Below are positions 1 through 8,257 of a stretch of DNA of 42,455 nt, piece by piece. Origin of the DNA: Bryobacterales bacterium (GTDB taxonomy: Bacteria > Acidobacteriota > Terriglobia > Bryobacterales > Bryobacteraceae); NCBI GenBank assembly GCA_026954325.1, contig JAIXKK010000141.1, forward strand, positions 1-42,455, given 5' to 3'. The translations under genes were made by a program, and so were the position numbers. Under the pieces are notes generated by a model. That model was not told the DNA's origin and searched no databases. It saw nothing but the letters and a program-made list of their open reading frames with translations. Within the stretch, counting starts at the first letter, position 1, and every line of letters begins with the position of its first letter.

Positions 1-2
1 TC

Positions 3-593
3 TTCATCGTGGTGGCTCCGATTCTGGGGATGATGCTGGCGTATCTGCTGATGATTGGAGTGCACTGGCTGTTCCGGGAGTCGACGCCGAAGGAGATGGA
101 CGTATACTTCCGGCGGCTGCAGCTGGTGTCGTCGGCGATTTTCAGCTATTCGCACGGGAGCAACGACGCGCAGAAGACGATGGGGATCATCACGGGAGTG
201 CTGGTGACGTCGGGGTATCTGAAGACGTTTCACGTGCCGTACTGGGTGGTGATTTCGGCGTATGCGGCAATCGGGCTGGGGACGATGAGCGGGGGGTGGC
301 GGATTGTGCGGACGATGGGGACGAAGCTGACGCGATTGAAGCCGCGAGGCGGGTTCTGCGCGGAGGCGGCGGCGGCATCGTCGATCCTGTTCTCGACGTA
401 TCTGCACATGCCGGTGTCGACGACGCATGTGACGGCGGGCGCGATCGCGGGGGTGGGATCGATCTACCGGCCGAAGGCGGTGCGGTGGCGGATTGCGACG
501 AGCATCTTGTGGGCGTGGTTGATGACGATTCCGGCGGCGGGGGTGGTGGGGTTTGTGATGCACCACGCGATTCACTTTGTTGTGGGGAAGTAG
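3..593 (+). CDS. Inorganic phosphate transporter, PiT family (C-terminal part)
   Basis: The reading frame is open from the left edge, so the true start lies outside the window and only the last 197 or so residues are visible. The segment SHGSNDAQKTMG matches the conserved PiT signature, in which the GSNDAQ core recurs in each half of the family and lies in the ion and phosphate path. Several hydrophobic membrane-spanning stretches flank it, and a second conserved patch (PVSTTHVTAGAIAG) is typical of the C-terminal half. PiT carriers import phosphate, or metal-phosphate, through the inner membrane by symport with H+ or Na+. The gene ends with TAG and has no close downstream partner on its strand. 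I see no PhoU-like gene after it, so any such partner would be upstream. The family call is secure and the transported ion is inferred. Confidence 0.9.
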   Translation, partial: FIVVAPILGMMLAYLLMIGVHWLFRESTPKEMDVYFRRLQLVSSAIFSYSHGSNDAQKTMGIITGVLVTSGYLKTFHVPYWVVISAYAAIGLGTMSGGWRIVRTMGTKLTRLKPRGGFCAEAAAASSILFSTYLHMPVSTTHVTAGAIAGVGSIYRPKAVRWRIATSILWAWLMTIPAAGVVGFVMHHAIHFVVGK

Positions 594-814
594 GGGCGGG
601 GCTATTGGGAGATGGCACCGGCAGAGCGGGCTAAGTGTTGCCACACATGTGACAATTATTTTACTCGGCGCCGAGCGCATAAGGGATCCCTAAAGATGGT
701 CTCAGCATCAGGAAAATACCCGAGGTGAGGTAAGGCCGGCGCTGTCCGGCATGAGAGTTCCGGACGACGCCTTTACGCCGCCTACGTTCGACTATTGTGC
801 ACTGGCAGGGCGGG

Positions 815-1214
815 CTAGCGGGAGATGGCGAAGAGGTGGCGGGCAACGCGGATGAAGAGGGTGTTGCCGGAGGCGGCTGGGGTGGCCATGACTGGTTCAT
901 TCATGGGGTTGACGGCGAGTTCCTGGTAGGTGGGCGCGACTTTGAAGACGTAGTAGACTTCTCCGTCTTCGTTGATGGCGTAGATCCGGTCGCCCGAGGC
1001 GATGAGGGAGGCGCTGGCTCCGGTTCCCTGGCCGAGGCGTTTCCGGAGGTGTTTTCCATGTGACGTGGAGGCCGGATTCGACATTCCAGGTGATGGGGAG
1101 GCTGAGGCCGGGCGCGACGCCATGGGCTTCGGGACCGCGGAAGGAAGGCCAGTTTTGGGCGGCGAGGGGGAGGGCAAGGAGCAGGAAGGCGGAGTTGAGG
1201 GGCATGGTTTTCAC
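815..1214 (-). pseudogene. Remnant of a PQQ-type beta-propeller (outer-membrane-assembly-like) protein
   Basis: Two pieces of one protein family lie head to tail in different frames. The first, from a GTG at 1214 (or ATG at 1205), encodes a signal peptide and then QNWPSFRGPEAHGVA, the usual N-terminus of secreted PQQ-like beta-propeller proteins. The second, in another frame and ending at the TAG at 815-817, encodes SGDRIYAINEDGEVYYVFK and ends in ARHLFAISR, the typical C-terminal blades. Intact members of this family are around 400 residues, so most blades have been lost and the two ends are joined out of frame near 1040-1060. No function is expected. The reading depends on family resemblance and not on an alignment I could run. 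Confidence 0.7.
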
Positions 1215-1301
1215 TGTAGAGGATTTCGGGAGGGGGGAACGGGGCGGCGATATATACTCGATTATTTTTTATCAATATTTTACCGGAAACGATAACTTCA
1301 T

Positions 1302-1330
1302 TTGTTTTAAACACTATCCGAATTTATCAG
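1302..1330 (+). promoter_or_regulatory. Possible sigma-70-like promoter for the TonB-dependent receptor
   Basis: The 110 or so bases before the receptor gene are strikingly AT-rich compared with everything around them. Within them TTGTTT (1302-1307) and TATCAG (1325-1330) are separated by 17 bases. The -10 match is weak, so this is a candidate only. A purine-rich GGGAGA lies about 9 bases before the receptor ATG. Confidence 0.25.
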
Positions 1331-1382
1331 TGGTACTCTTTATTCAATCGACATAGTCGTTTTTCGTCAGGGAGACACCAAC

Positions 1383-4300
1383 ATGATCGGAAGAAGCAGC
1401 GCGCTGCTATTGCTGGCATGGACTCTTGCCTGGGGGCAGTCGTTCACCGGGCGCATCGTGGGAACGGTTACGGACCCGAGCGGGGCGGTGATTGCGGGGG
1501 CGGCGGTGAAAGCCACACAAGCGGCCACGAATGTGTCGGTGGCGGGGGTGACGAACAGCAGCGGGAATTACTCACTGAATGAGTTGCCGCGCGGGGAGTA
1601 CGTGGTTGAGGTATCGGCGGCGGGGTTCAAGCAGTTCGTAAGGAGGGGGATCGAACTGGCGATCGCGCAGCAGGCGAGGATCGACGTGCGGCTGGAGGTG
1701 GGGGCGGTGGCGGACGCGGTGGAGGTGACGGCGGACGCATCGGTGCTGGAAACGGTGGATTCGACGCTGGGGAAGGTGGTGGACAACCGGCGGATTACGG
1801 AACTGCCGCTGAACACGCGCAATGTGTTTTCGCTGCTGTACCTGACGCCGGGAGTGACGGGCAGCGTCAGTACGACGTACGGTACCGGGTACGCCATTAA
1901 CGGGGCGCGGAATTCGATGCTGGACATATTGGTGGACGGAGTGAGCACGGCGCATCCGACGGTGAACGGGTTCTCGGGGAATTCGACGTTTCCTCCGGTG
2001 GAGGCGATTGCGGAATTCAAGGTGATGGGGTCGAACTACTCGGCGGAGTTCGGGCGCAGCAACGGCGGAATCGTGAACGTGGTGTACAAGTCCGGGACGA
2101 ACGAGTTGCACGGGAGCGTGTTCGAGTTTCTGAGGAACTCGACGCTGGACGCCAATGATTTTTTCAACAATTTCCAGGGGCGGAAGTTGGGGAGTTTCAA
2201 GCGGAACCAGTTCGGGGCGATGGTGAACGGACCGGTGATCAGGAACCACACATTTTTCCTGGCAAGCTACGAAGGGCTGCGGGAGCGGAGTTTGGCGAAT
2301 ACGACCACGACCGTACCGACGGCGTTGCAGCGGAACGGCGATTTCAGCGAGACGCGGGCGGCGAACGGCAACCTGATCCGGATCTTCGATCCGTTCTCGA
2401 CGCGCGCCGCGGGAAGCGGGTTCACGCGAGACCAGTTTCCGGGCAACGTCATCCCCGTGTCGATGATCGACCCGGTGGCGCGGAACGTGATCAAGTATTA
2501 CCCGCAGGCGAATACGGTGACGAACGCGGTGACGAATGCGAACAATTTCTTTAATACGGGGGCGCAAAGGTTTGATCAGGATCAGTTCGACATTCGCATC
2601 GACCAAAATGTGACGGACAAGCAGAGGCTGTTCGGGCGGTTCTCGTGGCGAAACAATGAGGATGCGCCGGCGCAGTTTTTCCCGAATGACCTGACGATCG
2701 CGGAAGGGCGCGTGATTCAGGGAGTGACGCAGCCATCGGCGTCAGTGGACTATACGAACGTGATATCGCCGACGACGGTATGGACCACGCGGGCGGGGAT
2801 TTCGCGTTCGATTTTCGACTATAACAACCAGGGGCTGGGGTTCAAGCCGTCGAGCCTGGGGCTGCCTGTTGGAATTGACGGGGCGGTGGACCGGCAGATG
2901 TTTCCGCGATTCGGGGCGGCGGGTTATGTGAACCTGGGCGGGAACGACCACCGCTACAGCACGTTCAACACGTTCACGCTGCTCTCGAACCTGTCGGTGG
3001 TGAAGGGCAATCACACGGTGAAGTTCGGATGGGAAGGGCGTGTGATCCGGGTGAACGTGTGGGAGGCGCGGTCGGCGGGGACATTCAATTTTAACGCGGG
3101 GTTTACGCAGGGTCCGAACCCGAACCAGGCGAGTTCGACGGCGGGCAACGGGCTGGCGCCGCTGTTGCTGGGAACGGGGACGACGGGGAATGTGCTGATC
3201 AGGAACTGGAAGAACGTTGCGGCGCAGAGCCTGTACCACGGCTTGTACTTTCAGGATGACTGGCGGGTGAGCAAGAAGCTGACGTTGAATCTCGGGTTGC
3301 GGTATGACCTGGATTTGCCGCGGACGGAGCGGTATAACCGGATGAACTGGTTTGACCAGACGGCTCTTTCGCCGCTGGCGGGAAAGGTGCCGGGCTATCC
3401 GGACCTGCGGGGAGGGGTACGGTTTGTGGGAGTGGACGGGAACCCGCGCACGCAATTCAACCGCGATCTGAACAACGTGTCGCCGAGGATCGGATTTGCC
3501 TATGAACTGGATGGCAAGACGGTGATTCGCGGGGCGTACGGGCAGTTCTTCGGGCCCTCGCGGCAAGCGGCGCAGGGGACGGTGGGCCCGTTCGGGTTCC
3601 GCGTGGAGTATGAGTGGGTGACGACAACGGACGGGATTACGCCGTTCAACCTGCTGCGCAACCCTTACCCGGAGGGATTCCGGGCTCCGACGGGGGCGGC
3701 GGACGGGTTGCTGACGCAGGCGGGGGCTAATTTGCAGGCGTTCTGGCCGGATTCTCCGTCGCCGCTGAACAAGATGTGGAACGTCACGATTCAACGGGAA
3801 CTGCCGGGCGGGATCCTGTTTGAGACGGCGTATGTGGGGAACCGGGGAACGAATCTGAGCAGCAGTTCGGAGTCAGGGATGGACTTCAACCAGCTTGACC
3901 CGAAGTATCTGTCGATGGGTTCGGCGTTGAACCAGAGGGTGGAGAACCCGTTTTATGGAGTGGTGAACAATGGAGTGCACCTCTCGCCGACGATTGCGCG
4001 GGGGCAGTTGTTGCGGCCGTACCCGCAGTTCACGAGCATTGTTCCGCTGTACTATCCGGGATCGAATTCGATCTACCATGCGTGGCAGAACACGTTCAAG
4101 CGGAGGTTCGCGCAGGGATTCCTGTTCGAGGGAAGTTACACGTGGGCGAAGATGATCGATACGGGGGAGAGCCACCAGAACACGTACGACATTCAAGCGA
4201 GCCGGGCGTTGTCGAACCAGGATGTGGCGCACCGTTTCGTCGGCAGCGTGTTGTATGCGCTGCCGATCGGGCGGGGACATGCGCTGCATCTGGGGAGTTC

Positions 4301-4775
4301 GCGGCTGGGCGAGATGATCGTGGGCGGCTGGCAGGTGAACGGGATTGTGACGTTCCAATCGGGGACGCCGCTGGCCTTGTCGGCGAACAATACATCCGGC
4401 CTGTTCGCGCCGCTGACGCTGCCCAACAACAACGGGCATAGCGGGAAGAAGACCGGTGCGGTGGAAGACAGGCTGGACGGTTATTTCGATAAGGGCGCGT
4501 ACAGCCAGCCCACGGCGTTCACGTTTGGGAATCTGGGGCGCTATCTTCCGGATGTGCGCAGCGATGGGGTGAGGAATTGGGATCTCTCGCTGTTCAAGGA
4601 GTTCGCGGTGACGGAGCGGGTGATGAGCCAGTTTCGCGCGGAGTTTTTCAACGCGTTCAACACGCCGCGGTTCGGGAATCCGAACACAAGCGTCACGGCG
4701 GCGGCGTTCGGGGTGGTGACGAGCCAGGGGAATGCGCCGCGGCAGATTCAATTCGGGCTGAAGTTCCTGTGGTAG
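1383..4775 (+). CDS. TonB-dependent receptor, Oar-like, with N-terminal carboxypeptidase-regulatory-like domain
   Basis: This 1130-residue outer-membrane protein starts with a clear signal peptide (MIGRSSALLLLAWTLAWGQS). Residues about 22-105 form a carboxypeptidase-regulatory-like beta-sandwich (GRIVGTVTDPSGAVIAGAAV). A plug region follows at about 115-230, with RNVFSLLYLTPGV and the SGNSTFPPVEAIAEFKV segment. The remainder is a long beta-barrel with many aromatic, alternating strands, and the protein ends in QIQFGLKFLW, an aromatic terminus as expected for BAM-dependent insertion. Acidobacterial genomes carry many receptors of this type. They are thought to import large substrates, possibly oligosaccharides or peptides, using TonB energy. 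The neighbouring alpha-galactosidase makes a galactoside-containing substrate conceivable, but that is speculation. The start is set by the signal peptide and a GGGAGA ribosome-binding site. Confidence 0.9.
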   Translation: MIGRSSALLLLAWTLAWGQSFTGRIVGTVTDPSGAVIAGAAVKATQAATNVSVAGVTNSSGNYSLNELPRGEYVVEVSAAGFKQFVRRGIELAIAQQARIDVRLEVGAVADAVEVTADASVLETVDSTLGKVVDNRRITELPLNTRNVFSLLYLTPGVTGSVSTTYGTGYAINGARNSMLDILVDGVSTAHPTVNGFSGNSTFPPVEAIAEFKVMGSNYSAEFGRSNGGIVNVVYKSGTNELHGSVFEFLRNSTLDANDFFNNFQGRKLGSFKRNQFGAMVNGPVIRNHTFFLASYEGLRERSLANTTTTVPTALQRNGDFSETRAANGNLIRIFDPFSTRAAGSGFTRDQFPGNVIPVSMIDPVARNVIKYYPQANTVTNAVTNANNFFNTGAQRFDQDQFDIRIDQNVTDKQRLFGRFSWRNNEDAPAQFFPNDLTIAEGRVIQGVTQPSASVDYTNVISPTTVWTTRAGISRSIFDYNNQGLGFKPSSLGLPVGIDGAVDRQMFPRFGAAGYVNLGGNDHRYSTFNTFTLLSNLSVVKGNHTVKFGWEGRVIRVNVWEARSAGTFNFNAGFTQGPNPNQASSTAGNGLAPLLLGTGTTGNVLIRNWKNVAAQSLYHGLYFQDDWRVSKKLTLNLGLRYDLDLPRTERYNRMNWFDQTALSPLAGKVPGYPDLRGGVRFVGVDGNPRTQFNRDLNNVSPRIGFAYELDGKTVIRGAYGQFFGPSRQAAQGTVGPFGFRVEYEWVTTTDGITPFNLLRNPYPEGFRAPTGAADGLLTQAGANLQAFWPDSPSPLNKMWNVTIQRELPGGILFETAYVGNRGTNLSSSSESGMDFNQLDPKYLSMGSALNQRVENPFYGVVNNGVHLSPTIARGQLLRPYPQFTSIVPLYYPGSNSIYHAWQNTFKRRFAQGFLFEGSYTWAKMIDTGESHQNTYDIQASRALSNQDVAHRFVGSVLYALPIGRGHALHLGSSRLGEMIVGGWQVNGIVTFQSGTPLALSANNTSGLFAPLTLPNNNGHSGKKTGAVEDRLDGYFDKGAYSQPTAFTFGNLGRYLPDVRSDGVRNWDLSLFKEFAVTERVMSQFRAEFFNAFNTPRFGNPNTSVTAAAFGVVTSQGNAPRQIQFGLKFLW

Positions 4776-4790
4776 GCGGGGTGCTATGGG

Positions 4791-4825
4791 TTCTCGCCGA
4801 CGCCGAGAGCGCAGAGATTTTGGGG
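4791..4825 (+). repeat. Copy A of a short dispersed repeat
   Basis: The stretch around TTCTCGCCGACGCCGAGAG followed by GCGCAGAGATTTTGGGG just after the receptor gene closely matches 5885-5919 with small gaps. Both copies sit in intergenic space. This type of 'gcggagacgc..gcgcagag' module is reminiscent of dispersed intergenic repeats in many bacterial genomes. Confidence 0.5.
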
Positions 4826-4844
4826 TGGTTAAGATGGGCAGTAT

Positions 4845-5765
4845 ATGGATGCGATCCTGTTGTTGCGTGAGGTGTCCTCGGCCTATCGCGGTTTGAAGAG
4901 CCTGGCGGTTGAGGCGGTGATGGTTACGGAGTCCGGCGATGAGGATCTCCGCAGGCGGGAAGAGCAGCGGGTGCGCTTTTTCTACAAGGCTCCGGACCGG
5001 ATCCGCTACGAACCATGTGGGAAGAAGGGAACCGTGGAGGTAAATGACGGCGAGCATCTGCACACCTGCTTCCTCTTGCCTGGGCCTGGAGGCGGAGCGC
5101 CGTATTATAGAACCGCGACGGCGGAGATGTGCTGGCTGCCGCACCGGTTCCGGCCGGAGTTTCCGCTGAGCAACGAGCCGGTGTTTCTTTTCGCGGGAAT
5201 TGAGGAGCGGGTGGCGAAGGCGGAGGTGTTGCGCGAAGAGGATGGGTGTTACGTTGTATCGGTGGCGTACGAGCCTTCGCCTCACCCGGGTGTGATCGCC
5301 GGCGGGCCAGTCCTGTATTGGGTGCATCCCGAAACGTGGATGGTGATGCGGCGGCAGGGCGACCTTGGGCATCGGTTTCCGATGGGGGACGAGGTCCAAT
5401 GGAGCCGGCATACGGTTATGGTGAGGACGATGGGGTTGAACGAGAGGCTGCCGGAGGAGACGTTCCGCTTTACACCGCCGGCGGAGGCGGTGCTGGCAGG
5501 CGGCCGGTCGGGGACTGGGGGAGGCAGCGGCACGGCGTTTTCGGCGGGCGGCCCGGATGGTCCGCGGCGATTGGAGCATCGGGGCTGGCATGAGTGGGAT
5601 GGTGAGACGCTAGTGGATCATTCGGTGTGGAAGACGCGCGGGGTGACTCTGAATTTCGAGCGGCGGATGATTTTTTCGACCGATGGGAAGGAGGTGCGCG
5701 TGGAGGAACGCATACGCGGTCCGTTGGGGGAGGTGAAGGGAGAGTTCCGGCTGGGGGCGGGTTAG
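4845..5765 (+). CDS. LolA-like / outer-membrane-lipoprotein-sorting-like protein of unknown role
   Basis: This 306-residue protein has no obvious signal peptide from the ATG used. It begins with a helical segment (LLREVSSAYRGLKSLAVEA) followed by alternating strands with the phrase VRFFYKAPDRIRYE, a pattern common in LolA-like or DUF2092-type proteins that hold lipophilic ligands in a half-open barrel. A glycine-rich stretch at about residues 220-235 separates a C-terminal strand-rich part. No catalytic motif is visible. It stands alone between the receptor (69 bases upstream) and the opposing alpha-galactosidase gene. The ribosome-binding site is weak, and a signal peptide would require an upstream start that the frame does not offer convincingly. 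Codon use matches the neighbours, which supports a real gene. The function is unknown. Confidence 0.7.
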   Translation: MDAILLLREVSSAYRGLKSLAVEAVMVTESGDEDLRRREEQRVRFFYKAPDRIRYEPCGKKGTVEVNDGEHLHTCFLLPGPGGGAPYYRTATAEMCWLPHRFRPEFPLSNEPVFLFAGIEERVAKAEVLREEDGCYVVSVAYEPSPHPGVIAGGPVLYWVHPETWMVMRRQGDLGHRFPMGDEVQWSRHTVMVRTMGLNERLPEETFRFTPPAEAVLAGGRSGTGGGSGTAFSAGGPDGPRRLEHRGWHEWDGETLVDHSVWKTRGVTLNFERRMIFSTDGKEVRVEERIRGPLGEVKGEFRLGAG

Positions 5766-5884
5766 GGACGCCCTGATGCCGGCATCGGAAAGTATCTCGC
5801 GGAGCTTCGGGGTGAGCCCTTATTTTATCGGACTGATCCATGCAGGAGGGAACTTTTTGGGGGTGTGGGCGGTTAGGTAACGAA

Positions 5885-5919
5885 TTTTCGCGGAGACGCT
5901 GAGGGCGCAGAGTTTTGGG
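5885..5919 (+). repeat. Copy B of a short dispersed repeat
   Basis: TTTTCGCGGAGACGCTGAGG followed by GCGCAGAGTTTTGGG matches copy A at 4791-4825 with small gaps. It lies in the 250-base spacer between the two convergent genes ending at 5765 and 6016, where no ORF or clear terminator is seen. Confidence 0.5.
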
Positions 5920-6015
5920 AAGTTTGGGGGTCCGGCCCTTCCCAGCGGTAGCGGCGATGTGCATTTAAGCGCCGATGTTGGAATGAAGCATCGCGTGAGG
6001 CGGGCGATGCGAAGG

Positions 6016-8196
6016 TTATTCGACCTTCTCGAGGATGACGGCCGTTCCATCGTAGTCGCCGGTGAGGCGGAAGGAGAGGCCGTGGTCCATGAGCCAGGCT
6101 CCGCTGAGTTCGGGGGTGGGGAGTTCGAGTTTTTCCGGATCGAGAGGATGGAGCCGGTAGACGGCTTTTTCGTCCAGGCCGGCGAGGCGGAGCGGGGGGA
6201 CGGGGTAGCCGAAGCGCTGGGCCTCGAGGAGGGCGAAGACGACGGACTGCTTCCCGTCTTCAGAGACGTACTGATTGGCGGTGAAGTCTCCGGCGCGGGG
6301 GGAGGCGAGGCGGTAGAGATTTCCGGTCTGGATGGTTGGGCGGACGGATTTGTACCAGGCGATCATGCGTTTGGTGAAGTCGAGATCCGCGGCGGACATT
6401 TTGCTGAGGTTGTTACCGATGCCGAGTGATCCCTGCATGGCGGCGAGGAAACGGAAGGCGAGGGGGGTGGAACGGTGGTTGAAGTTGGGGACATCGGTGA
6501 CCCAGGCCATCATGACGCGGGCGGGGTAGGCGTAGGAGAAGCCCTCCTGGATGCGGAGACGGTCTAGGGCGTCGGTGTTGTCGGAGGTCCAGACCTGATC
6601 GGCGCGGCGGAGGATGCCGAGGTCGGCGCGTCCGCCGCCGCCGGAGCAGGATTCGATTTCGAGGTTGGGGTGTTTGCGGCGCAGGCGATCGATGATCTCA
6701 TAGAGATTGCGGGTGTACTGGATGTAGAGTTTTTTCTGATCGGCTGGGGGGACTTCGGGCCAGCCGGGCCCGGTCATGTTGCGGTTGGCGTCCCACTTGA
6801 GGAACTGGATGCCGTTGTCCGTGACGAGGCGGTCGAGGACGGTGAAGAGGTGCTCTTTTACGTCGTCACGGGCGAGGTTGAGCATGAGTTGATTGCGCTG
6901 CTCGCCGCGGGGGCGTCCGGGCTGGTGGAGGGCCCAATCGGGGTGGGCGCGATAGAGATTGCTGTCGGGATTGACCATCTCGGGCTCGACCCAGAGGCCG
7001 AAGTCCATGCCGAGGTTGCGGACGTGATCGATGAGGGGTTTGAGGCCGCGGGGGAACTTTTCGCGGTTGACGGTCCAGTCGCCGAGACCGGCGCGGTCGT
7101 CGTTGCGGGCTCCGAACCAGCCGTCGTCCATGACGAAGCGCTCGACGCCGAGTTTGGCGGCTATGGTGGCGAGCGCTTTCTGGCCCTCTTCGGTGACGTG
7201 GAAGGTGGTGGCTTCCCAGGAGTTGTAGAGGACGGGGCGCAGGCGTTTATCGGGGAGGATTTCATCGCGGGTGAAGCGGTGGAGGAGGCGGGAAGCTCCG
7301 CCGAAGCCGTGGGTGGTGAAGCCCGCGTAGAAGGAAGGGGATTCGAGGGATTCGCCGGGTTGGAGAGGCCAGGCGAAATCGAAGGGGTTGTAGCCACCGG
7401 TGACGCGGACCTGGCCGTGGGTGGATTGTTCGACAGTGAGGCGCCAGTTGCCGGACCAGGCGAGGGCTCCGAACCAGACGGGGCCGTTTGATTCGGTGGC
7501 ACGTCCGGAATCGAGCATGAACCAGGGGTTGGCCTGGTGGGAGGTGAGGCCGCGGCGACTTTCGAGGATTTTCTGTCCGGGGCGGATGGGTTCGCGCTCG
7601 AGTTGCCACTCGCCGGCCCAGCGGCCGAAGGTGGTGGTGAGGCGGTAGGAGGAGTCGAGGGGGAGATTCCAGACGCCGGATTGGAGGCTTTCGACGGTGA
7701 CGGGGTGGGTGGTGCTGTTTTGGATGGAGGCCTTCTTTTCGAGGATGCCGGTGGGGGAGATGCGGTAAGCGAGGGTGACGCGGATGTTGTCGATTTTGTC
7801 TTTGAGGTGGATGGTGAGGGCGCCGTTCTGGATGGAGTTGGTGGCGTATTGGAGGATGACCTCGCTGACGCCATCGGCGCGGGTGAGTTTGAGGCAGGTT
7901 TCAAGGTGGCGGCCGCCGCCCCAGGCGGGATATTCCTCGGGGGTGGTCATGCCGGGGGTGTCAAAGCTGGCCCAGGGAAGCCCGGTGTGGGGGGAGGTGA
8001 GATCGGCGTCGCGCCAGAGGCGTGGTCCCCAATAGACCTGCTGGAGTTGATTTTCGTTGTTGACGCCGAAGACATAGCTGACGCCGGCGGCGGAGAGATG
8101 CCAGAGTTTGGGGGAGGCGAGGTAGCGGATTTCGGCGTGGAGAGGGAGAAGGGGGGCGAGGAGGAGGAGGGAGGCGAGGACGGGCGGCTTCAGCAT
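6016..8196 (-). CDS. Secreted alpha-galactosidase, glycoside hydrolase family 36
   Basis: The 726-residue protein hydrolyses terminal alpha-linked galactose from oligosaccharides such as melibiose and raffinose, and possibly from galactomannan side chains. I start it at the ATG at 8196 because this gives a clean signal peptide (MLKPPVLASLLLLAPLLPLHAE). A longer open frame to 8373 would overlap the divergent gene. Family 36 hallmarks are present: VMDDGWFGARNDD in the barrel, the nucleophile aspartate D469 in KWDANRNM, the SCSGGGGRADLG loop, and the acid/base aspartate D539 in SDNTD. The length matches family 36 enzymes, which usually have 700-750 residues. An export signal is less common for this family, many members being cytoplasmic, and it suggests periplasmic action on imported oligosaccharides. 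No sugar transporter is adjacent except the TonB receptor 1.2 kb away. Confidence 0.93.
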   Translation of the reverse strand: MLKPPVLASLLLLAPLLPLHAEIRYLASPKLWHLSAAGVSYVFGVNNENQLQQVYWGPRLWRDADLTSPHTGLPWASFDTPGMTTPEEYPAWGGGRHLETCLKLTRADGVSEVILQYATNSIQNGALTIHLKDKIDNIRVTLAYRISPTGILEKKASIQNSTTHPVTVESLQSGVWNLPLDSSYRLTTTFGRWAGEWQLEREPIRPGQKILESRRGLTSHQANPWFMLDSGRATESNGPVWFGALAWSGNWRLTVEQSTHGQVRVTGGYNPFDFAWPLQPGESLESPSFYAGFTTHGFGGASRLLHRFTRDEILPDKRLRPVLYNSWEATTFHVTEEGQKALATIAAKLGVERFVMDDGWFGARNDDRAGLGDWTVNREKFPRGLKPLIDHVRNLGMDFGLWVEPEMVNPDSNLYRAHPDWALHQPGRPRGEQRNQLMLNLARDDVKEHLFTVLDRLVTDNGIQFLKWDANRNMTGPGWPEVPPADQKKLYIQYTRNLYEIIDRLRRKHPNLEIESCSGGGGRADLGILRRADQVWTSDNTDALDRLRIQEGFSYAYPARVMMAWVTDVPNFNHRSTPLAFRFLAAMQGSLGIGNNLSKMSAADLDFTKRMIAWYKSVRPTIQTGNLYRLASPRAGDFTANQYVSEDGKQSVVFALLEAQRFGYPVPPLRLAGLDEKAVYRLHPLDPEKLELPTPELSGAWLMDHGLSFRLTGDYDGTAVILEKVE

Positions 8197-8217
8197 CACA
8201 ATCGTCACGATATCAGA

Positions 8218-8246
8218 GTGACGCATACGGGGCGAGGATCTAAGAT
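8218..8246 (+). promoter_or_regulatory. Possible promoter of the SurA-like gene
   Basis: GTGACG (8218-8223) and TAAGAT (8241-8246) are separated by 17 bases in the short gap between the divergent alpha-galactosidase and SurA-like genes. Transcription would start only a few bases before the ATG at 8258, so the message would be nearly leaderless. The match is moderate. Confidence 0.28.
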
Positions 8247-8257
8247 AATAGGTAGAT

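Noticed and set aside
3873..5591. 572-residue minus-strand open frame across the receptor end and the LolA-like gene
   Set aside because: It is arginine/proline-rich with no protein-like pattern and runs opposite two good genes; long shadows are expected from strong G-skew.
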